From contig LLEY01000106.1 of assembly GCA_001414485.1 (NCBI GenBank), forward strand, positions 62,001-126,000: DNA of 64,000 nt. The letters run 5' to 3'. This DNA comes from Calycina herbarum. Taxonomy: Eukaryota; Ascomycota; Leotiomycetes; Helotiales; Pezizellaceae. The position numbers were made by a program, and so were the translations under genes. Shown piece by piece: positions 25,801 through 35,734 of this stretch. The stretch's first letter is position 1. The number at the start of each line of letters is the position of its first letter. A model generated the notes under the pieces. The model had not been told where the DNA came from and did not search any database. It worked only from the letters and a program-made list of their open reading frames with translations.

Positions 25801-28587
25801 TATTTATATAAGTTTATAAGCGTTTTATTAATCTAGTTTTATAAATTATACTACTTTGCTTAACTTATCTTATAAGTATTAGCTAGGTAGTAGTAGATAA
25901 GCGTTCTTAACTATAGTATGATTTACTTCTTAGTAATTAATATATACTCTTCTTTCTAGGTCGTCCTTTTTCTTAATAATAAGTATATTTAAGGTAATTA
26001 GTAACTTAGATCTTTTAATATATCCTTTCTTAATACCTTCTTTTATATAACTTTCTATTCTTTAAAGGCTTTTCTAGTTATATAACTAAAGCTTCTGTTT
26101 TAAGAGGTAATAACCCTCTTTTAATTTAATCTTATAATCTTATAAGTAATGTTCTAGTAAGGCTTATAAGTCTTCTAGGTTTTTGAACAAAGCCTTAAAT
26201 TCTCTATACTATATAGGTATTTTATTATTAGCTGTCTTACTAACCTGTAGAGGACCTTAGGTAAGGTGTTCTAGCGTCTTAGAAGAGGTAGCGCTAACCT
26301 TATTCTAGTCTTATAGTTATAATTACAAACTTATATAATTATATTAACTAAAGGTTATTATTCGAGTCTTCTAATTAATATCTAGATTATATTCTCTAAT
26401 CTATAGTATACTAAGTATTGCTTCCTTATTCCTTATTTTAATAATATTAAATTATATATTTAAGTAGTGTCTTTTAATAGTAATCTTTATTAGAATAGTT
26501 TACTAATTAATAATTCTACTCTAGTATATAACGTCTATTCTATTAACTACTCTTAAGTAGTATAGCTTTATACTTTTAATTAGAACGTTTAGCTTCTTTT
26601 AAGCTATTAAGGAAAGGAAATTGTTTATTATTCTAGAATTAATTAAGACTTAGAGTTTCTTTCCTCTTATCTTTGCTATTACTATAAGTTAATTTTCTCT
26701 AGATATAGTATTTAACTCTCTTATAGTAGTATAATTTTCTAGTTTAATATAATAAACCTTAAATCTTCTTTTCTTATTATCTCCTTTTTAAGAACTTAGG
26801 AAGAATATTACTTTTTTATTATTAGAAAAAGCTACTTTATATATTAGACTATCTTCTATAGTTCTTTCTAGTTCTAGAAGTGTTTTTATAAAACGTTTTT
26901 CTATAGACTAGTCTAAAGATACTCGTAGTTTATACTAAACCTATTTAATAGTTGCTCTATATAAGGTTTTAGTAGTCTACTACTTACCTCTTATAGGTTA
27001 GTAGAATTCCTAGATTAGGTTAGCTTAAGGGTCTACTTTAGTAACTTTAAACATTCGCTAGTCTTCTAATCCTTTAAATACTATTATAACTCCTTTTTTA
27101 ACTCTTAATACCTAATATTTCTTATTAATTTCTAGCTTATAGTTTTAACTAAGGAGGTAGGTAGTTATATCTAACTTTAGATATCTATTATATTTATTAA
27201 ATCTATTTAGATAATATTATTACTATTTAATAGTATTATTCTTTAAATTAGTAACTTTTTATAGATCTCTCTTTTCTAGGTAGTTATTTAGTATTATCTA
27301 TTCTAGTCCTAGTTTCTTAAACTTAATAGTTTCCCTCCTAGTAAAAGAGCTAACTATGGTTACTTAATCTATATTATTCCTTACTATCTTATAGGGAGTT
27401 AAGATAGTAGAGTTAACTCCTTAAGTAGAATATAGGCTCTAGAAATCAGGTTTCTAGTTTTCTATATATACCTATCTATTCCCTCTCTTAAAGGTTCTAA
27501 TAAATGCCTATATCTTGTCTTATTTAGGCTTATATATTCCTAGATTTATTTCTAGTAAATTAGATTCTAATTTTAATAACTCTAATAAACTTATTAATAG
27601 TAGTAACTTATATTCTACTTAAAGAGGTAATTTATAATCTATTTCTAACTATATATTATAATATTCTTTAAGTAATAGATCTTTATTATTATTAGTATCT
27701 TATACCTTACTAACTTATAACTTAATTCCTTTGCCTAGCTGTAAGTATATAGCGTCTGCCGTCGTATCTATAGCGTCTGTTTTAATTTATATACTATAAC
27801 CTCTAGCCTCGAGTTCTTCGTTTATAAGTTCGATTTTTTCTAGTAAAGCTACTTCTTTTTAGATAGTAGTGTTAACTTACTTCTCTTTAGAGTCTTTCTT
27901 CTTACTATACTTATTTGCTCTATAGCTAGAGAGACTATAGTTATAATATAAGTTCTGCTCGCGTCGACGATTTCGCTCTTTCTAGGATAGTTCTCTTCTT
28001 TAGAAGTTTTCTTTCTTAGATTCCTTCTCTAGAACCTATGATTTCTAAGTAGTATTAATTTCTATAAGATCTTTATAATCTTTCTATCTACTCTTTTTAT
28101 ATTAATAACTATAACTTCCTTTCTTCTTTAGATTCTTTTTATAGATATAGTTATTAATCTTAATTACGTTATTTATTAATTTATTTAATATGTCTAGAAA
28201 ATCCTCTTATATAAGTTTATCCTTAACATTGTTCTTAAGCTTATAATAGAATTGTTTATATAACGCCTTATTATTCTATCCTATCTATATAGAGTACTAT
28301 TAAAATTATAAAGTATATTTAGTAGCTAAACCTTTTTACCTAAGTATATATAAAGCTCTAACTGTTTTCTTCTTTATATTAACATCTTTAAAAGCCTAGT
28401 TAATTCTATCTCTAAACTCTTAAATATTCTTAAATAAATCCTTTATCTTCTTAGATATCTAAAGAGAGACCTTTCTCTTAGTTATTTTATTTACTTAGTA
28501 GTCTTCTAAGTATAGTTCTAACTAGTTATAAGCTACTCTTTTAAGATAAGTAGATAACTATATAACCTAATTAGTTTTATTTCTAAA

Positions 28588-28776
28588 CTAAGTATAATAA
28601 AAGTTTAAGTATAGAGAAGCTTTTATTAAGAACTTAGCTAATTTCTTAGATAAGCTATTAAACAGCTTTAGAACCAGAAGTTTCACTTCTTTATAGAGAG
28701 TAGTAACTAACACAACTAGGGAGAGCGTAGCTAGCTTTAGCAGGGTGGTTTTTAGAGTAGAAGAGGTTACTAACAT
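28588..28776 (-). pseudogene. Start of gag of gypsy B (62 codons, then stop)
   Basis: The minus strand is open for 62 codons from 28,776, starting about 35 bp inside the LTR, where gag begins in the family. The sequence is rich in Leu, Lys and Thr and runs into a TAG. The homologous stretch in A is at 7,000-7,190. No function can survive; the sequence only marks the gag start and the frame. Confidence 0.6.
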
Positions 28777-28810
28777 AGTAGTAATCTTACTTCTAAGCAG
28801 GTACTTAAAG

Positions 28811-29271
28811 TATAATAAAACTTAAATAAACTAAATAAAGATAACTAAGTCTTAAAGGTTAGTATATAGTAAGAAGTATAGATATACTAGATTGTTTACT
28901 TAGAAGTAAACTCGTTACTTATATTAAAGATATTAAATAAGATAATAAGATTAATAACTAAAGTTAAGTACGAAGCTCCTATCTAATAGCAGACGTACTA
29001 GTCTTATATAGAACCTTCGTTTATATTTAAAGTCCTGCTTAGCAGGAGTCCTAAAGATAGAGTCTAACTCTATTTCTAGGGCTCCTTAAAACTAGACTCT
29101 ATTACCTGACTACTCTAACCGAGTCACGTGATATAACTGTAATAAGATCCTTAGGATTACATGTCCTATTATACCTAATCCTTTCCTCCTTCTAGGGTTA
29201 CAATAGTGCTCGTTCTGTCAGGGCGTCGCCTGGACTTCACTTCATCACGTGCTGGCACGTGATTCGTGACA
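28811..29271 (-). repeat. 5' LTR of gypsy B, RIP border inside
   Basis: The left part (28,811 to about 29,080) is RIP-mutated, while the right part (about 29,100-29,271) keeps CpG and CpA sites, such as gtcacgtgatataactgtaa and cgtcgcctggacttcac. The change falls within one LTR, so it is a positional border and not a difference in age. Confidence 0.9.
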
Positions 29272-29276
29272 TCGAT

Positions 29277-29420
29277 CTACATAGCAAGAGCTAAACACTC
29301 TTTTCATTTAGTATAAGAAGAGGACATGTTTATATATAAGGGAAGGTTAACGTCTTACTAACAGACATATTTTAGGTTTAAATTCTAGCGTAGGGACACG
29401 CTAGGCTAAGAAGGGGATAG
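29277..29420 (+). mobile_element. Gypsy A interior, last 144 bp and polypurine tract
   Basis: This short segment continues A after the B insertion. It is the inverse complement of B at about 22,880-23,020 and ends with the purine-rich primer site AAGAAGGGGATAG directly before the 3' LTR. Confidence 0.85.
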
Positions 29421-29883
29421 TGTCACGAATCACGTGCTAGCACGTGACAGAGTGAAGTCCAGGCGACGCCCTAACAGGACGAGCACTATTGTAACCCTGG
29501 AAGGAGGAAAGGATTGAGTATAATAGGACATGTAATCCTGAGGATCTTATTACAGTTATATCACATAACTCGGTTAGGGGCAGTCAGGTGATAGAGTCCA
29601 GTTTTAAGGAGCCCTGGAAATGGAGTCGGACTCCATCTTCGAGACTCCTGCTAAGCAGGACTCTAAACATGAACGAAAGGTTCTATATAAGACTGGCACG
29701 TCTGCTATTAGATAGGAGCTTCGTGCTCAACTTTAGTTATCAATCTTATTATTTTATTTGACATCTTTGATATAAGTAACGAGTTCACTTCTAAGTAAGC
29801 AACCCGGCGCATCTGTACTTCTTACTACATACCAACCTTCGAGACTTAGTCACCTTTGTTTAGTTTGTTTGAGTTTCGTTACA
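29421..29883 (+). repeat. 3' LTR of gypsy A, nearly free of RIP
   Basis: This is the best-preserved LTR of the family (463 bp). It begins TGTCACGAATC, carries the palindrome CACGTGCTAGCACGTG at 29431-29446, and ends TTTCGTTACA. A TATA-like motif (ttctatataagac, about 29,680) could be the retrotransposon promoter. TTCTC follows at 29884-29888. Confidence 0.93.
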
Positions 29884-29888
29884 TTCTC
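29884..29888. repeat. Target-site duplication TTCTC of gypsy A, right copy
   Basis: This is identical to 6501-6505. Sequence to its right continues element H. Confidence 0.9.
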
Positions 29889-30780
29889 TTCCTTAAGAGG
29901 CCTTATACAAGGCTTCTTTCAGAAGGGACGACAGTAAGGACCAGGTAACGGTGTTCTCGCTCTGCTAAGATTACCCAGCCCTCCGTATTTATAATACTAA
30001 TAGAGATTACGTATTAGTGCTATTCCAGAGCTATTAGTATCACCTAGATCGCCGGATGCCATATGTTCTAGACAAGGTGGATTAACCTTTTAAAGGCTAT
30101 CATTGCTACTATCAAATCTAAGCAAGTCTCTCTATAGATTTAATATATAATTAATAGGTACATTATCTACGATTCTTACCAAATTATCATCGTTGTTCTA
30201 AAGTCTAACTGTTTTCCTTACTTCTTCTTAATAGTAAGGGAGTTGCCTATTACCTTAAAGGATTACTCGTTCGCTACTACTAGTAGACCTTTCCCTATTC
30301 GGATATAAGCAAGGTCTATTGCTAAGAATGTCCCTTTAATGATCTAGGTAATATATTTTAGGTTAACCCTCGGGTGCCTGTCTAGGATAGATTTATCTTA
30401 TAGGGATAGCATCTCACCTGCTTCTTCGAGGCTTAAAGCGTCCCTAGTCGCTGCTACTGCTTACGCTCTTAAGACCAACGTTTGTACCTCTAAGGCCTTG
30501 GTCTCAGCCTATAACTTTTTCTCTTCCATAGCCGCGATCCTTGTTCGGCCTTCCACTTCTGCGCGCTGGGCTCTCTTCATGTGTAGGTCCTCTATCAACA
30601 GTTGTGCCCTGACTTCAGCCTCCGTGAGGGCCTCTGGGTCGTTGGTATTCCAGGGGATTGTTACGTTAGACGCCGCGTTCGAAAGGGGGGAAGAGGGTAC
30701 CCCGTCGCCGGCGGGGGTGTTTCTGGTTCGTACTATATTAAAGGTAAATGAGGAAACTGAGTAGCTTCAAATGGAGATGA
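29889..30780 (-). mobile_element. DIRS-like element H, 5' part with degraded first ORF
   Basis: On the minus strand from about 30,770 leftward a long frame (interrupted by a few TAG and TGA codons) can be followed: an N-terminal part rich in Asn, Pro and Thr, then a coiled-coil-like segment (EALTEAEVRAQLLIEDLHMK) and an AAMEEKK segment, then SILDRHPRVNLKYI near 30,390. This is compatible with the nucleocapsid-type first ORF of fungal DIRS-like elements. RIP is weak at the gene-proximal end (30,500-30,760, GC-rich, one minus frame almost intact) and stronger leftward. The 88-codon plus-strand ORF here is only the antisense of this frame. The 5' boundary near 30,780 is approximate. Confidence 0.5.
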
Positions 30781-31560
30781 GAGCTCTTAGCTAGAATCGA
30801 TAAATCGTAAAAACCGTCGTTTTTGGAATGGGTGATGCTATAGCCAAGGTACAGACTTTCCCTTGCTCAAGTCCTGCCCAAGGAAAGCTGATGCTTACGT
30901 AAGCTTCTACCACTCCACAAAAACAACTCATTTAAGCTTCTGCTCCTCTGGAACTCTCTTCCTTCCTCACTTTGTTGTTCGCTCTATATAGCAGTATTCG
31001 GCCTGACTCCGTACCATTCACAGCACGCAAGCAGTTCACTCTGCAACGTTTACATCGATCATCCCAACTCTTTTCTGGAAAATGAGGCTTTTTCCGAAAG
31101 GTTAGGCTGTACCAACAAGAAGTTCATGAAACCACACAACCGAGACTCGTGCAAGAAACCAACAAACACCGAGAGATACATATTGCCCCGGTCAATAGCT
31201 CATGTACTCGATGAGTGGCCGGGGCAATGGAAGTCACTCTTCAAAACTAATAGGTAAACTAAATCCCAGTTCAGTTTCTTCATCCTAGGCAAACTATCAC
31301 TGTAGAGGCAAAACGACCCCCACAAAAAACCGCAGTAATAATTTTGCCTGGTATAAAGTATAACCTACACCCTGATAGAAAGAATTCGATTACTTCACGT
31401 GAGAAGTCATACTAAAACGGGCCAAAAAGTATAACAGTAACATTCCTTCAATTTCCAAGAACCGACAATTTCCAAACATCAAAAAACCAGCTGTGCTTAA
31501 ACTAAACTCAAAAAAAAACATAAACCCATCCGCTATTTATCAAAACCCAACACTTATGCT
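30781..31560. other. Intergenic, transposon edge to F-box gene 3' end
   Basis: Normal base composition begins here. No reading frame or RNA gene is convincing. The notable content is the hairpin at 31182-31228, plausibly beyond the 3' end of the minus-strand F-box gene. Confidence 0.5.
31182..31228. other. Strong nested hairpin
   Basis: ATTGCCCCGGTCA at 31182 pairs with TGGCCGGGGCAAT ending at 31228: 13 positions, 12 Watson-Crick and one G-U. Inside the loop CTCAT (31199-31203) pairs with ATGAG (31211-31215) around a 7-base loop. It lies about 330 bp beyond the stop codon of the F-box gene. Its right arm recurs once, at 37806-37817. It could be a terminator-like structure, a small element remnant or an RNA fold. 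Confidence 0.7.
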
Positions 31561-32151
31561 TTACAAATCATTCTCGCACACCTTCTCAGAAACAAAAACA
31601 CACATCCCCTCCTCAAAACGAAACCCCTGCCCCCTCATCCACCCCTTTAAAAAGCAGGCCAAATCCTGCTTCGTCCACGTCCCATTAATTTCCGCCCATC
31701 CGTATTCCCCAAGATCAACAACTCCCCTGATGGCCATATAAAGGTTGTAAAGTGATGTGCATGTTAAGCCTAGACATGCTGATTCGACCGGTGACAAATT
31801 ATCGAAGATTTTGAGGGCCAGGTCCTTTGGGAGGTGGGAGAATAGTTTGAACGAAGCATGTGGTGTGTTGGTTTTTGATTGTGGTGTTGTTGTAGTTGTG
31901 GTTTTGTTTTGGGCGATGCCGATGTCGACTTGGTGATTCTTGTTTGTTGAGGTTGGTTGGGTTGTGAGAGTGAGGTAGCTGTTTGTTTTGTTGTCGTAGG
32001 TGAGGGTTTGGGAGGTTGTGGTCGCCATAGTCGTTTTGGTGGATGGGGTTGTGAGGATGAGATAATTGTTACTTTTTTGGTGTGTAGTTACTGCGGTGAT
32101 ATTTTGGTAGTTGGTTGCTAGAAGAGCCATGTTGGTGGATGGGTAGCTCAT
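31561..32151 (-). CDS. Small F-box protein
   Basis: The frame is open from 32316, but the Met at 32151 (MSYPSTNMALL) is the more likely start, giving 196 residues; the upstream codons look like leader. Residues about 100-142 read LFSHLPKDLALKIFDNLSPVESACLGLTCTSLYNLY (quoted in parts: LPKDLALKIFDNL, then ESACLGLTCTSLY), a typical fungal F-box, the Skp1-binding motif of SCF ubiquitin ligases. The N-terminal half is Thr, Asn and Ser rich with no clear domain. The C-terminal 60 residues (GEYGWAEINGTW, FEEGMCVFVSEKV) may be a short substrate region. Short F-box proteins of this kind are abundant in Leotiomycetes; the substrate is unknown. It is a single exon with no visible defect. Confidence 0.75.
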   Translation of the reverse strand: MSYPSTNMALLATNYQNITAVTTHQKSNNYLILTTPSTKTTMATTTSQTLTYDNKTNSYLTLTTQPTSTNKNHQVDIGIAQNKTTTTTTPQSKTNTPHASFKLFSHLPKDLALKIFDNLSPVESACLGLTCTSLYNLYMAIRGVVDLGEYGWAEINGTWTKQDLACFLKGWMRGQGFRFEEGMCVFVSEKVCENDL

Positions 32152-32316
32152 TTTGGTAAATATAGACGCGAGAAGCGAAAGCCCGTGTGTTGTGTTTGGT
32201 GCTTGGTGTTCGTTGAGGCTAAGGAAGCGTGTTGCTTGCGTGAAAAATTGTTTTGTAAAATATAATATTCGCGACCGACACCCATAGGGTGAAGGGGGTT
32301 TGAAATTATATAACAT

Positions 32317-33085
32317 TCGATGTAATTGCGAAGTGCCGAAATCACGGCGCTAAAAGTCAAAAACCATCATCGAAGACGCTCTCCAACAGAAATTATGATC
32401 ACAAAATGCTAACTTCGTCCCCACCAGAATGAAAAAAGAGTCTTCTCGATCGGCGATCTGAAATTGTGATACAAAAATCCTTGCAATACATCATACAAAA
32501 TTGACGACGCGAGTGTGAGTAGTCTGGAACGCCGCCTCGCTTAGTGTGAACTAGAAAGCGACTGGCGCCAGGAACAGAAAATCGACAGACTCGCAAAACT
32601 CGAGACAAGGAGTTTGTAAGTACGAGGTTGCTGGTCTACAAAATGAGGGAAATTCATGATGTGTATGATTCAACCGTTTGATGATACGACTGTGATTAAG
32701 TGACTACGTTGAGGGGAAGAAGCCCGCCATGAGTGTAATTGTGAAGCAGCAAGCTAGTGAATTGTGACATGTAACGGTCGATTTGGAATTTTGACGTTGG
32801 TATTAGGACTAGAACTACTAGCCAGCGCGAACTCGGAACTTGGGAATACGAACTATTTTAGGCTGGGAGAACAAGAATTCTTGTATCAGAATCGATTTTT
32901 TAGGGCCGTGATTTGCACTTCCTAGCCCATCCCCAGGGTCCTTAAAAGGGAGGAATACTTCCCTCTCTTCCTTTTCCCTCATCGATCTTTCACATAACTC
33001 TTTGCAGAATTCTGACTACCTTTCAAGAAAAAAACTCACAACTCCTAACTACTAACTACTAACACCTAATCTCTCTATAGCCACT
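32317..33085. promoter_or_regulatory. Divergent intergenic region, F-box and MGN gene promoters
   Basis: About 770-930 bp lie between two divergently transcribed genes. Upstream of the plus-strand gene is a CT-rich tract (32,957-33,005), as often found near fungal transcription starts. Then come three CTAAC/CTACTAAC-like repeats and CTATAG (33,042-33,080) directly before the start codon, which could be the branch site and acceptor of a 5' UTR intron. Short minus ORFs here (32399-32608) have no support. Confidence 0.4.
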
Positions 33086-34258
33086 ATGGGTAACCAACTA
33101 ACTAAGGAAAGTGCTATGGGCAACGACCCAAGCAGAAACAGAGTTCCCAACTCCCGCCAGGTATCACCAACACCCAACCTCGAGAATCCAGCTCCAGCAG
33201 ATAACAACCGCGTCACCTTTGCCACGGATGAAGAACTGCTTTCCGAAGAGAGAAGGCGCAATGCCATCAGGGATCGAAACGCACGAAAGGAGAAGAAGAA
33301 TAAAAGCAATATGCACAAGGGACAAGACAACCCTCGAAGAAGCATAACCCGTAAGAATCCAAAACTCCTCTGACACCAGTGAGGCAAGTGCTAACATATT
33401 TTAGCATACCCTCGAACAAGTCCACTTCAACGTGGGGAGACATTTAGACGACATAATGAGAGACAAGAAAATGGTGAGGTTCCTCCCTCGCTCTTTCCGT
33501 TCTCGCTCTTTGCCCTCTGGCTCTATCCCATTTTGAATTTTGCAAATACTGATTTTTACGTTTCAGAATCCAACCAAAGTCTTGAGTTCCACCAATTAAG
33601 AGACTTCTATGAATCGTCAATGGAAGAAGACAATTACATTGGCAATTCCGGTGAAGCAGGAAAGAGAGACAATCCTATTGTCCTCTCCGATGAAGCTGTA
33701 TCCGGACCACTCCAAGGACTCTCGTTACCAGAATTAAGAGACTTTCATCAAGGGTCAATGGAATCTCGTCTTGCCAGTGATACTGCTCCCCCTGGCGATA
33801 TTGATATCTCCAATGAAGCCGAGCGTCCGGCCTCTCACTATCTACCAAGCCCCAGTGCTGGTCGAAGGGAAAGAACGCGAGCAGGCCCCTTGGCACTTGC
33901 CCAGCCTGCTAGAAACATCGCCACAGAGTTTGGCAGGAACGATGGATTGGAGACCAGCATGGAGAATGAGGGGGATCGCAGCCCTTCAAGAACATTATCT
34001 CCATCGTCTAGCTACAACGATGAAGAAGAACGACGATCACGATCATGGTCGTGGAATCCTCCATCTGAGAATGATGGAAATGGTATGCACTTGCAAGCTC
34101 CAGGGCCCAGCAGAGCCCATATGGCTCTATTACTGGATAGCCAGAGACCATTGCCATCGCCGTCCCCAATTCGAGCAATTGCTCCACCGTCTCCACCGTC
34201 TCCTAGTGACTCTCAGAGGGAGCTGTGTCAAGAATATCGATTAAAGTGGTTAAAATAG
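33086..34258 (+). CDS. Ser/Pro-rich protein with N-myristoylation-type start (3 exons)
   Basis: I do not recognise the family. Exons are 33086-33350, 33405-33473 and 33567-34258, giving 341 residues. Introns of 54 and 93 nt have GTAAGA...CTAACATATTTTAG and GTGAGG...TTTCAG boundaries, and all phases fit. The protein starts MGNQLTK and has a second in-frame MGNDPSR at residue 11; both fit the N-myristoyltransferase consensus (Gly2, Ser/Thr6, basic 7), suggesting membrane attachment. Residues about 75-100 are highly basic (RRRNAIRDRNARKEKK). A motif L..LRDF...SME occurs twice, about 45 residues apart. The rest is Ser/Pro/Glu-rich and probably disordered. The frame closes at TAG; a further Pro-rich ORF starts 63 bp downstream with similar composition. 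Confidence 0.65.
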
Positions 34259-34321
34259 TGATGATATTGTATATGATGTAGATCAAGACTCCTGAGCGCG
34301 GGGTAAACACAACCCATTTGG

Positions 34322-34909
34322 ATGACTAATCACCCACTTCCTGACAAGCTGTTGTCACCATCTCCAATCTCGACGCTTCCACCCGCGTCTCCCAGTGAAA
34401 GGTACAGGGAATTGCTGTCCCCAACACCTCTCCCACCGCCTACTCCGCGGCCTAGATTCAGTAGAGTACAGGCATCTCCCCCTCCGACAAATTACGGGAC
34501 GCACTTGCAACCTTCCTCACTGCTGAGACCTCTTCCTCCAGCAAGTCATCACGCTGGGATGAATTTTCCACTTTTGGCACCTCTCGCCCCGGCCAACATT
34601 CATGATGGGTCGCACTTGCCATTTCTCGCGCCACTTCCACCATACAGCAACCTCATCACGGGATTTCAAGACTCGCCTCAACGGGCGAGAGTTCCGTCTC
34701 CATATGATGATTTATATGACGCTTCGCCGGAACGATATGGACCATCAGAGAGGGATAGGGAGATGTCTGACGACTCTTTTTGCTCGGTTTGTGCTGGTGA
34801 TGTTCATCATCAAGATGGCGAAAGGACCTCACCTAGCTATGAGCCAGAGGTGACCCGTACCCGGTGCATGACATCGCCTTCTCCTGAGCCCCGTCGGTAT
34901 AGGTATTGA
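34322..34909 (+). CDS. Pro/Ser-rich ORF, possible tail of the upstream gene
   Basis: The open frame of 195 codons begins MTNHPLPDKLL. It has a run of Leu/Pro repeats (LLRPLPPA, LLAPLAPA, FLAPLPPY; residues about 65-105) and an acidic, Ser-rich end with a CSVC pair. The motif SPSPI..L.PPSP..S(Q/R)REL near its start is also at the end of the upstream protein, and G.HL occurs in both. That suggests either a common origin or one longer gene cut by a stop. I looked for an intron that would join them and found none in the right phase. Function unknown. It could be the C-terminal half of a protein broken by a nonsense change. Confidence 0.45.
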   Translation: MTNHPLPDKLLSPSPISTLPPASPSERYRELLSPTPLPPPTPRPRFSRVQASPPPTNYGTHLQPSSLLRPLPPASHHAGMNFPLLAPLAPANIHDGSHLPFLAPLPPYSNLITGFQDSPQRARVPSPYDDLYDASPERYGPSERDREMSDDSFCSVCAGDVHHQDGERTSPSYEPEVTRTRCMTSPSPEPRRYRY

Positions 34910-35734
34910 GAGGGATTGTGTGTTGGGGATGGAGGGTGTAGCGTTGTTTTGTAACTGAGTCTATGTGGCGTTTCTGTACGGAGTATGACAATGGTGTAAT
35001 CTTGGGATATCTCGAAAGTTGTGGTGTTTGTTTTCGTAAAGAGGTTTTGGCATTGCTTTTTCCGGGTCACGTTTATTTTCGAAGGGTCACGTTTTGTTGA
35101 GTTGGTTTGCTCGTTGCGCAATTTTCTGTTTCTTTTCAATACAATCTCAATTCGCATTCGATATGACTTTCAATACCTTCATGCTCGTCCCTCTGTGATA
35201 CCACAAGTGCCATAACCTACCCTATTTCGCGTCACGTCATCGGGAAACCCGTTATCTCTTTATCAGCACCTAGGTAGCTTCAATTCGACTTCTGAACTAC
35301 AACCATCTAACTACAATCATCTCAACAATCCATACTTGATGCCCATGAGTCCCCTTCCCTTGCCATTCCGTGTCGCGTCGCCGTGATACACATCAACTCC
35401 GGAAGCATGTTGGAGTGACTTGAGTGGAGTTTTCAGCAATCTAAGTATATGTTTGGGTAAGTAATCTAAGAACCAGTTGTGTCAATATGTAGGGTTTGCG
35501 CAGCCTACCAAATTGATTACCATTGCCACCGGTTAGAAACTAGTACTTTCAAAATAAGTATTCTAAGAAGAACTGAGAAACCTACTTTCTGGTAACCCTA
35601 AACCTTCTCAAACAGCACATTAAATTATCCTCAATTGTGTCGTACAAGAAGAAGTAAAGAAGGGAGTCATGAATGAAGCTGTTTGTGAGACCTGATTTAT
35701 TGTATTTGAGCTCCAATGTAAACTTCGTTGGATT
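34910..35734. other. Intergenic, no feature seen
   Basis: About 800 bp of ordinary composition between the Pro-rich ORF and the decayed 2EXR repeats. Short frames on both strands (for example 34837-35157 minus) overlap genes or have no coding character. Confidence 0.4.

Larger units (their letters stand above)
22419..29271 (-). mobile_element. Full-length Ty3/gypsy element B, inserted in A
   Basis: B is a second copy of the A family in opposite orientation, 6,853 bp, with 461-bp LTRs at 22419-22879 and 28811-29271. TCGAT is duplicated at 22414-22418 and 29272-29276. The polypurine tract (CTATCCCCTTCTTAG on the plus strand, 22880 on) lies beside the left LTR, so transcription ran right to left. 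Frames, all broken, are gag from 28,776, RT around 25,500-26,100, RNase H around 24,900-25,200 and integrase around 23,700-24,600. A 62-codon open start of gag survives at 28588-28776. The head-to-head arrangement with A makes a large inverted repeat. Confidence 0.9.
6506..29883 (+). mobile_element. Full-length Ty3/gypsy element A with nested insertions
   Basis: A has two 463-bp LTRs (6506-6968 and 29421-29883) that start TGTCACGAATC and end GTTACA (RIP-altered to TATTATA on the left). It is bounded by TTCTC duplications. The interior is in three pieces: 6969-11161, 20820-22413 and 29277-29420, separated by Fot1-like D and gypsy B. Subtracting these leaves about 6,862 bp, close to the 6,853 bp of its sister copy B. 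The order on the plus strand is gag, reverse transcriptase and RNase H, integrase, then a polypurine tract AAGAAGGGGATAG directly before the 3' LTR. RIP has destroyed all frames. Confidence 0.9.

Noticed and set aside
1..30300. Centromere
   Set aside because: AT-rich and repeat-filled, but fully explained by datable transposon insertions; a centromere cannot be claimed without CENP-A data.
30498..30764. Plus-strand ORF of 88 codons
   Set aside because: It is the antisense of the better-supported minus frame of element H, which continues on both sides.
32399..32608. Minus-strand ORF of 69 codons
   Set aside because: Within the promoter region, with no domain, no start context and no neighbour support.
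33052..33387. Minus-strand ORF of 111 codons with hydrophobic stretch
   Set aside because: Opposite the first exon of the MGN gene; the splice sites and myristoylation motif support the plus strand.
34259..34348. Intron joining the MGN gene to the Pro-rich ORF
   Set aside because: Every AG acceptor before 34,322 leads into a TAA at 34,304 or the wrong phase, and the acceptor at 34,348 has no phase-0 GT donor upstream near the end of the exon.
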